A stretch of 34,895 bases of DNA from an archaeon (GTDB lineage Archaea; Nanobdellota; Nanobdellia; Pacearchaeales; GW2011-AR1). The stretch lies in the NCBI GenBank assembly GCA_030636025.1, contig DAOVXQ010000007.1:1-34895 (forward strand), in the 5' to 3' direction. The translations under genes were made by a program, and so were the position numbers. Of this stretch, positions 28,566-34,895 are shown piece after piece. A model generated the notes under the pieces. The model saw only the letters and a program-made list of their open reading frames with translations. It was not told where the DNA came from and ran no database searches. Each line of letters starts with the position of its first letter. Within the stretch, counting starts at the first letter, position 1.

Positions 28566-28754
28566 CTAACTCTTTCTCAACATCCCCTCTCTTCTTTCCT
28601 TATCCCTTATTTTAGCCTCAATTTCTCTCGCATAATAATCTTCCAAAAACTCATCTCCTCTTTCCTCAGCAACTCTTTTCTTTTCCTTATGAATCTCTAT
28701 CTGCTTTTCTAAAGATTCAATCCCTTTTTTCAGTCTCTTCTTTCTATTTGTCAT
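28566..28754 (-). CDS. small coiled-coil protein (start MTNRKKRLKK)
   Basis: In-frame ATG at 28754 gives a short overlap with the upstream gene. Confidence 0.5.
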   Translation of the reverse strand: MTNRKKRLKKGIESLEKQIEIHKEKKRVAEERGDEFLEDYYAREIEAKIRDKERREGMLRKS

Positions 28755-29526
28755 TTTTACTTTTAATCCATTTCTCCTGTTGCCCAATTTCTTTTCTAAC
28801 ATAATCATAAAGTTTTTGAGCTTCATCAACAGGCAATTCATCCTTTCCCTTTTGATTAGCTTTTACCCTTAAATATCCTTTATAAGCATTTAATGAACCT
28901 GCAATCTTTTTAACTAAACTCAAAAATTCTTTTTTACTCCATTTTTTATTTTTCCTCAAACAATCTACAATATAAACCCCTCTCAATCTCAAAATCAAAG
29001 AATACGCAGAACCATCTCCTTCTTTTATTTCCATTTCTTTAGATAACTTTATAGATTCATTAACAACACCCATAGCAGATTTAGTTGTTTCTATATGCCA
29101 TTTTAAATTTTTTTTATTTAATTTAGTATTTTTATAATTCTCAATCAACTTAGCATTTAACAATGGTTTTGCTTCCTTTAACATTGGAAGCAAGGGCAAA
29201 ACATTTTTCTGCAATGCATTCTTAACTTTGCCTTTAGAAATCAAAATAATCTCATACTTCTTCATCTCAATTCTTTTATTAACATTATCTGTAATAACTA
29301 AAACATCTACATCAGAATCTGTAGTCTGTTCTCCTCTTGCATAACTCCCAACAATATAAACGCCCAAAACACTCTCCAAATAAGAATCTAATATATCTAA
29401 AATATCTTTTTTAATATTCAAAGGTTTCTCAATCAATTCAACTCTGGCTTTTCCACCACACCATTCTTTAGGTAAAATAACTCCTGCACTATTTCCAACC
29501 CTTATAATTTGTTTTGTTAATTCCAT
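28744..29526 (-). CDS. AbrB-like N-terminus fused to nucleotidyltransferase, helical C-terminus
   Basis: RVGNSAGVILPKEW (AbrB/SpoVT-like), YIVGSYARGEQTTDSDVDVLVIT (GSx..DxD NTase). Confidence 0.75.
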   Translation of the reverse strand: MELTKQIIRVGNSAGVILPKEWCGGKARVELIEKPLNIKKDILDILDSYLESVLGVYIVGSYARGEQTTDSDVDVLVITDNVNKRIEMKKYEIILISKGKVKNALQKNVLPLLPMLKEAKPLLNAKLIENYKNTKLNKKNLKWHIETTKSAMGVVNESIKLSKEMEIKEGDGSAYSLILRLRGVYIVDCLRKNKKWSKKEFLSLVKKIAGSLNAYKGYLRVKANQKGKDELPVDEAQKLYDYVRKEIGQQEKWIKSKNDK

Positions 29527-29638
29527 AAGTTATAACAATGTTATAACCTTTATAAATCTTTTGAATTTAATTAAGTCATCTGACTTAAAAGAATTAAGAT
29601 ACTTGTCTTAAAATAATTACATCCCATAGGTAATTAAT

Positions 29639-29697
29639 AGAAGAAAGTTTGTTTATTATAATAAAATATCCTTTTGGTGGGACATCCCATAAAATAA
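29639..29697 (+). repeat. intergenic repeat copy 2 (see 588-647)
   Basis: AGAAGAAAGTTTGT..ATTATAA.AAAATATCCTTTTG.T..GACAT.CCAT.AAATAA shared with 588-647. Confidence 0.7.
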
Positions 29698-29726
29698 TAG
29701 AAGATTAAAAATAAATTCAAATACTT

Positions 29727-30488
29727 TTATTTCCTCGCAATCTTCCACATAAAATTAAAATATGTTTTAAAACTTTCAGCGATTGTTTTGTTTTTTATCA
29801 TAAAAACAAAGGGTTTTTCTTCCCATAAAAAGATATAAACATAATCTTCAAAAATATCAATTGCTGCAGGAGAAATATATCCTTCAGGCATATATTTAAT
29901 TTCCGTATTTTTCTCTAATTTTCTGTCTTTTCCAAGAGTTTTTCTTACAGAATTATCTAAAATAATCTTTAATTTTTGTTTCTTGGTTGCACTTCTAAGA
30001 TTCATATTACTTAAGAAAAGTCTTAATGAATCTGTTTTTGATTGTTGCTCTGAAAATCCTAAAATATAAATTTCTTTGTTTACTGGGCAATCTTCAATTA
30101 TTTTTGTAAAGGCTGTTTTAAATCCCTGATATCCTTCATAAACTGCAGTTTTTGTATCTCTTATATCCTTATTTTGTAATTCTTCTAGATTTGGGATAAT
30201 CTCTTGTATTTTCTTTTTTCTCTCTTCTTCTAATTCTAGAAATATTTTAGGAGAAACTGCACTGAAATGCTTTCCATCTTTCTGAATATTATACACAACT
30301 AATCCTTTGTTAATTAGAGAATTTAGTGATTCATAGACCCTTGAATTAACTATATTTGTTTCACCTATTATTAATCCTGTTGTTGTTTCTCCTGTTTTCA
30401 GTAAAAATAAGTATATTTTTATCTCATTAGTTGTTAAACCTAATTCTTCAAGGGTCTGTTTAATATCATTATTCTCTGTGTTTTTCAT
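29727..30488 (-). CDS. TrmB family transcriptional regulator
   Basis: LGLTTNEIKIYLFLLKTGETTTGLIIGETNIVNSRVYESLNSLINKGLV; likely start at M19 of the listed ORF. Confidence 0.85.
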   Translation of the reverse strand: MKNTENNDIKQTLEELGLTTNEIKIYLFLLKTGETTTGLIIGETNIVNSRVYESLNSLINKGLVVYNIQKDGKHFSAVSPKIFLELEEERKKKIQEIIPNLEELQNKDIRDTKTAVYEGYQGFKTAFTKIIEDCPVNKEIYILGFSEQQSKTDSLRLFLSNMNLRSATKKQKLKIILDNSVRKTLGKDRKLEKNTEIKYMPEGYISPAAIDIFEDYVYIFLWEEKPFVFMIKNKTIAESFKTYFNFMWKIARK

Positions 30489-30601
30489 GCATATCTTAGT
30501 TATCTTTAGTTTAAATATCTTTCTCCCAAAAAGGAGAAACAATGCTTAAATCATTGCTTGTCCCTACTATATCATAATAAATAATAGAATAAAATAATAA
30601 A

Positions 30602-30853
30602 ATGACAACACAAAAGACAATAGAAACAAAAACAGAAGAATATGTTCCTAGTTGGAAACTTCAACTAAAAGATTTCATACCTATTATAGGGCTCAAAAAA
30701 TATAATTGGAGAAATGGAATTCAAAAAGAGACTATTCTTTTACCCGGAGAAGAAGCTGAAAATAGGTCTACGAGACTCTATCAATATAATGCTGCAATAA
30801 TAGGAGGTTTAGCTTATGCAACCTATCAAGGTTTTCAAGCTTTAACAGGTTAA
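30602..30853 (+). CDS. small hypothetical protein (MTTQK start)
   Basis: Intact ORF, divergent from the TrmB-like gene. Confidence 0.55.
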   Translation: MTTQKTIETKTEEYVPSWKLQLKDFIPIIGLKKYNWRNGIQKETILLPGEEAENRSTRLYQYNAAIIGGLAYATYQGFQALTG

Positions 30854-30854
30854 A

Positions 30855-31295
30855 ATGACAACACAAAAAAATAAACTTGAAAAAATTTTGAGTGCATCTC
30901 AAAAAATGACGGACAATGTATTTCACGCACTTAAAACATTATTTTTCCCAGTTGAAAACCTTAGCATAAGCTACGACACGGATAAGAAAGAAGAATATTT
31001 AACCCCTAGTCTGTGGAGGCATGATTATTCACAAGCAAGCCCTGAAGAAAGAAGAAATCTTGCAGAAGCTTTTAAAAACAGAAGAAAAGTGAACATTGGA
31101 GAAACTTATACTTCTAAATTAAGAAGATATCATGGAGGGGGCGGGGGCAGTAGACTAGTTGAATATGACACTAAAAGAATAGATAAAAATACAATTTTAT
31201 TAGATGAATATATTGTCTCTACTGATGACAAACAACTATTAGAATATGCTAAAAAAGACTATAAACCAATAAAATATAATTGGGTTATTTTTTAA
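30855..31295 (+). CDS. hypothetical protein (MTTQK start)
   Basis: Intact ORF immediately after 30602-30853. Confidence 0.55.
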   Translation: MTTQKNKLEKILSASQKMTDNVFHALKTLFFPVENLSISYDTDKKEEYLTPSLWRHDYSQASPEERRNLAEAFKNRRKVNIGETYTSKLRRYHGGGGGSRLVEYDTKRIDKNTILLDEYIVSTDDKQLLEYAKKDYKPIKYNWVIF

Positions 31296-31479
31296 CTTTT
31301 TATTCACTTTTTTAATCTTCTAGCCTAGGGGATGGTAGTTGGGAGATGACCTAAAGGATATTCTTCATTTTTAATTTAGAACTTTCTTCTTCTGGGGTGA
31401 GGAAATAATTAATTTAGACCAGATTTGAATTTGACGACTAAAAGGAGTACTGTGAACCTACGGCCTTTAAACCCGGCCA

Positions 31480-32508
31480 CTAAAACAACGTCTTCTGCAT
31501 CTTCGCCTTCCTCAACCCATCTAACTTCTCCAGCTGACTATCAATCCTTGCCTCACTAAACTCATGCCTAATCAAAATCTCTTTAATCTTATTTTCATCA
31601 ACCTTTGGAAACTCAATCTTCATATCTTTATCAACTCGCGGTTCTGCAATCTCATCATAAATTTCTTTCCAGTCAAATTCAACATCATATTTAGAATACT
31701 TCTCATCATTTTCTAATGCATCAAAAACCTTTTCACAACCACCATACTCCTTAACCAACTTCAATGACTTCTTAGGCCCTAATCCCTTAACCCCTCCAGG
31801 ATTATAATCTGTCCCACATAATATTCCTAAACAAATTAACTGCTCCTGTGAAATTTCTAACTCATTCAACACATCAGCTAATTTAATTACCTGAGGGAAA
31901 ACTTCCCTATAACCAGTAACAGTTTTTCTCTTTCTTGCCATACTTAAATTTTGAATCAGCATAGGTGCTTTAAACATTAAACAATCATAATCTTGAGAAG
32001 CAACAGCATAAACATTATCTTGTTTTGCTAACTCACTTGCCTGTGACTCTCCCTCACTAGGCGCCTGAACAAGCATAATCCCCATAGCTTCCAAAAGTTC
32101 CTTACTTTCTGCAATTATTTCGTCAGTCAACCTTGTTTCTGAACGAGCATACTTCCCCATTCCCTCAATATCTTCCTCACTTTTAGCCTGCTCATACTTT
32201 TCTTTCATAATCTCCCTCATTAACTTTCTTTTTTCATGAGTTTTTTTCTTTAATTCAGGAGCTTCACCATCAAAAACATAAATTAACTTAACACCCCCTA
32301 AAATCAAATTCATATTTCTATAAAATAATCCAGAAATATGACTCGTAATTTTACCTTCAGAATTTTTTAAAGGAGTTCCATCTGGCTGTCTAATTGTTGT
32401 TAAAAACTGATAAATCGCATTAAAAGCATCAACAGCAATTATCTTTCCCTTTAAATCAGAAAATTCAATCTGCTCTTTTGAAATTATCTCACTAATTTGC
32501 AGTCCCAT
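31480..32508 (-). CDS. fen: flap endonuclease 1
   Basis: AVDAFNAIYQFL, YVFDGEAPELKKKTHEKR, EGESQASELAKQDNVYAVASQDYDCLMF, GTDYNPGGVKGLGPKKSL; PIP-like C-terminus QKTLF. Confidence 0.96.
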   Translation of the reverse strand: MGLQISEIISKEQIEFSDLKGKIIAVDAFNAIYQFLTTIRQPDGTPLKNSEGKITSHISGLFYRNMNLILGGVKLIYVFDGEAPELKKKTHEKRKLMREIMKEKYEQAKSEEDIEGMGKYARSETRLTDEIIAESKELLEAMGIMLVQAPSEGESQASELAKQDNVYAVASQDYDCLMFKAPMLIQNLSMARKRKTVTGYREVFPQVIKLADVLNELEISQEQLICLGILCGTDYNPGGVKGLGPKKSLKLVKEYGGCEKVFDALENDEKYSKYDVEFDWKEIYDEIAEPRVDKDMKIEFPKVDENKIKEILIRHEFSEARIDSQLEKLDGLRKAKMQKTLF

Positions 32509-32545
32509 AACTTTCTAAGAATTAACTAATATAAAAAGATATTTA

Positions 32546-32986
32546 TTATAAATCGGGATGAGTTTCTAATGCCCTTAAATCATGGTCCCGATAAATCCTT
32601 CCAATAGTTTCTGCATCAGCAGATAAAGTCGGAATTTTAATTCCCTTAGGACCATTTAATGAAGAATAATGCAAAATGTTTAATATATGTCTCCTCTTTG
32701 TTGCAGTATCTTCTTTTAGATGAGTAACATTAACATTCTCTCTTTTAACAGCCCTAATTAAAGTTTTATAATTTTCAAAATTTTTCCCGTTTAACCTTGA
32801 AGATTTTTTAGCCCACTCAATAGATTGTTTCTCAGCCAAACCCTGCTCATATAAATCATTTAATTCTGGCTCAATTCCTAATTCCATACAGGCAGTAACA
32901 TAATCAGAACCACTCTGACAAGCAACAGCTCCAGTTTTCATTTTCTCAAACCTTGCAATTTCTTCTAATCTTGAATTTTTTGCCAT
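32546..32986 (-). CDS. hypothetical protein (start MAKNSRLEE)
   Basis: Intact ORF; in-frame ATG overlaps the stop of the upstream ORF. Confidence 0.55.
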   Translation of the reverse strand: MAKNSRLEEIARFEKMKTGAVACQSGSDYVTACMELGIEPELNDLYEQGLAEKQSIEWAKKSSRLNGKNFENYKTLIRAVKRENVNVTHLKEDTATKRRHILNILHYSSLNGPKGIKIPTLSADAETIGRIYRDHDLRALETHPDL

Positions 32987-33174
32987 TATGCCTTTATATC
33001 TACAAACCTGCCTTTTCCACAATATTTAAATCTTTCAGTCATAGACTCTTGATTTTCTCCTTCTCTTTGCTGTTTAAAATCATAAGTTCCATTAAGATTA
33101 ACAGAATCAACAGGATTTATTTTTAATGGACAAGTTTTTACAAAATTTCTTATTTTTATTCCTATAATTTTCAT
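32986..33174 (-). CDS. small hypothetical protein, 62 aa
   Basis: Short ORF coupled to 32546-32986; AT-rich promoter region upstream. Confidence 0.45.
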   Translation of the reverse strand: MKIIGIKIRNFVKTCPLKINPVDSVNLNGTYDFKQQREGENQESMTERFKYCGKGRFVDIKA

Positions 33175-33276
33175 ACCTTATATAACCTAAACAAGTATAT
33201 AAATACTTCTATCGTAACCATTATTAAGTGATTACATAATAAAAAACTTTATAAACCAACAATTCTATCAAAATAT

Positions 33277-33990
33277 ATGAAAAACATTCAATTAGAAGGA
33301 AGAACAATTGAACCACATCGTGATAGACTCGTAGATAAAGTACCAGCACTTTTAGCAAGATATGAAAAAGGTCAATGTTATATTCTATCAGAAGCAGATA
33401 TAAGACTTTTAGGTGTTAGAAATTTTAAAAATGCTCCAAAGTTAGCAACAAATTATTGGGACACTTCAACTTTATCAGCAACAAAAGGAGAAACTGTAAA
33501 GGTTATTTCACCCTATGAAACAGGAAACAGAATACTAACAGAATCTGCAAGATTTGGCTTAGGTTTAATTAATCCAGATGAAGAATTAGTGGATTATGGA
33601 GTAAATTTAGATTTTGATAGCAGATGGGAAAAGCTAGAAGGTAGCGGAGTTTATACTTTTCAAAGAAAAGGATTAATTCTTAATAAAGATTTAACAGAAA
33701 AGCAAGCAATGAAACACAAATTACTATTAACAAAATTAGGACATCCAGATTATGTTGATTCTGAATTCGCAAGACCAAAAGATGAAGTTGCAGAAATTAT
33801 TGGTAAAACATTTGAATTAGGAAAACAAAAATATGGTTATGATACTATGATGGGACAATCTTTGCCTGATATTAATAATAAAGGCGTCTTAAAGGCGTGG
33901 TCCGTCCACAAGCTCGGCGATGGGGCTAGGTCGGGTGCGGGGGCTTACCTTGACAGTGGCTTTGGGCGGTTCGCCTTTGAGAAATTCTAA
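33277..33990 (+). CDS. hypothetical protein, 237 aa, GC-rich 3' end
   Basis: Intact ORF with TATA-like upstream; composition shift near 33883. Confidence 0.65.
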   Translation: MKNIQLEGRTIEPHRDRLVDKVPALLARYEKGQCYILSEADIRLLGVRNFKNAPKLATNYWDTSTLSATKGETVKVISPYETGNRILTESARFGLGLINPDEELVDYGVNLDFDSRWEKLEGSGVYTFQRKGLILNKDLTEKQAMKHKLLLTKLGHPDYVDSEFARPKDEVAEIIGKTFELGKQKYGYDTMMGQSLPDINNKGVLKAWSVHKLGDGARSGAGAYLDSGFGRFAFEKF

Positions 33991-34029
33991 AACCCGAAAT
34001 CTTATATATAATAATTCCTAATTATTATT

Positions 34030-34895
34030 ATGCTAATAAACTTCATCCCAATAGATTATGATTATTTTGACTTTCAAGGAAAAAATTATGCAAAAATAAT
34101 CGGACGTTCAGATAAAGGAAAAAGAATCTGTCTTATTGATGATTGTGATATTTATTTTTGGGCTATTCTTAAAGAAAATGTTTCTAATAAAAAAATATCT
34201 CAAATTACTAAAAAAATAAATACAATCAAAGTAGAAAAAGCAGGAAGATTATCAAAAGTCCTAAAAACAGAATTACATGATAAAAATTTTCTGGGAAAAC
34301 CAGTCCAAGCTATTAAGATTTTTATTACAAATCTCAAAGATGCTCATGCAATTGCAAGTAAATTAGATTTTAAAGAAATTGACAAAAGAAGAGAGTATGA
34401 CCTAAATTTTGTTACCAAATATATAATTGAAAAAAAATTAAAACCATTATGCTGGTATGAAATTGACGGAGATACATTGACAGATGAGTTTATTGGATTT
34501 GATGACAATCTAGATGTAGACCTTACTCTTAAAATTAATAAAATCAAAGAACTAGACAAACAAGAATTCAAACCAAAAGTTCTTGCATATGATATTGAAA
34601 CAAGTGAATTTGAAATAGGAAAAGGAGAAATATTAATGATTTCTCTTATTGGAGAAAATTTCAAAAAAGTTCTAACCTGGAAAAAAGATTCTAAAAAAAA
34701 GTTTGTAGAAAATTTTAAAGATGAAGAAGATATGTTAGAAGGATTTGTTAAATCTGTTAAAGAATATTCCCCAGATATTTTAGCAGGTTATTTTTCAGAT
34801 GGATTTGACCTGCCTTATATAAAAGCAAGAGCAGAAAAACTAAAAATAAAACTCCCATTAGGATTAGATGACTCTCAACCTCGTTTCACAAGAGG
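34030..34895 (+). CDS. polB: family B DNA polymerase, N-terminal and exonuclease part, truncated by window end
   Basis: Open frame from ATG 34030: MLINFIPIDYDYFDFQGKNYAKIIG... PKVLAYDIETSEFE (ExoI) ... ILAGYFSDGFDLPYIKARAEKL (ExoII). Confidence 0.9.
   Translation, partial: MLINFIPIDYDYFDFQGKNYAKIIGRSDKGKRICLIDDCDIYFWAILKENVSNKKISQITKKINTIKVEKAGRLSKVLKTELHDKNFLGKPVQAIKIFITNLKDAHAIASKLDFKEIDKRREYDLNFVTKYIIEKKLKPLCWYEIDGDTLTDEFIGFDDNLDVDLTLKINKIKELDKQEFKPKVLAYDIETSEFEIGKGEILMISLIGENFKKVLTWKKDSKKKFVENFKDEEDMLEGFVKSVKEYSPDILAGYFSDGFDLPYIKARAEKLKIKLPLGLDDSQPRFTR

Noticed and set aside
1-34895. CRISPR array, rRNA genes, integron integrase, transposase
   Set aside because: No regularly spaced repeats, rRNA signatures or recombinase/transposase motifs found in the window.

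Overview
AT-rich archaeal chromosome segment, most likely DPANN (Pacearchaeota/Woesearchaeota-like). Support: archaeal PheS/PheT, RNase P p30, archaeal UMP kinase, RFC small and large subunits, FEN-1, family B DNA polymerase, HerA, Trm5-like methyltransferase, eL41, TrmB regulator, and TSP1-like and Cache surface proteins. Housekeeping genes alternate with accessory islands. The main finding is at about 0.47-2.47 kb: a complete-looking retron. It has a TATA box, an msr/msd-like RNA bounded by a perfect 12-bp a1/a2 inverted repeat with an AGC priming motif, and a reverse transcriptase with NSSEH, YADD and VTG motifs plus a long C-terminal extension. The retron is bracketed by two mutually similar imperfect palindromes organised like integron attC sites. 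Two more attC-like sites at about 22.2 and 22.9 kb bracket a small promoter-bearing ORF. This suggests integron-type gene cassettes (CALIN-like, no integrase in the window) in an archaeon, with a retron as cassette cargo. Other points: a Fic gene bracketed by 12-bp inverted repeats, a UGA-interrupted membrane protein gene, a translationally coupled Cache/membrane-protein operon, an AbrB-nucleotidyltransferase fusion, and a diverged intergenic repeat family. All similarity statements come from reading by eye; no search or folding was run.
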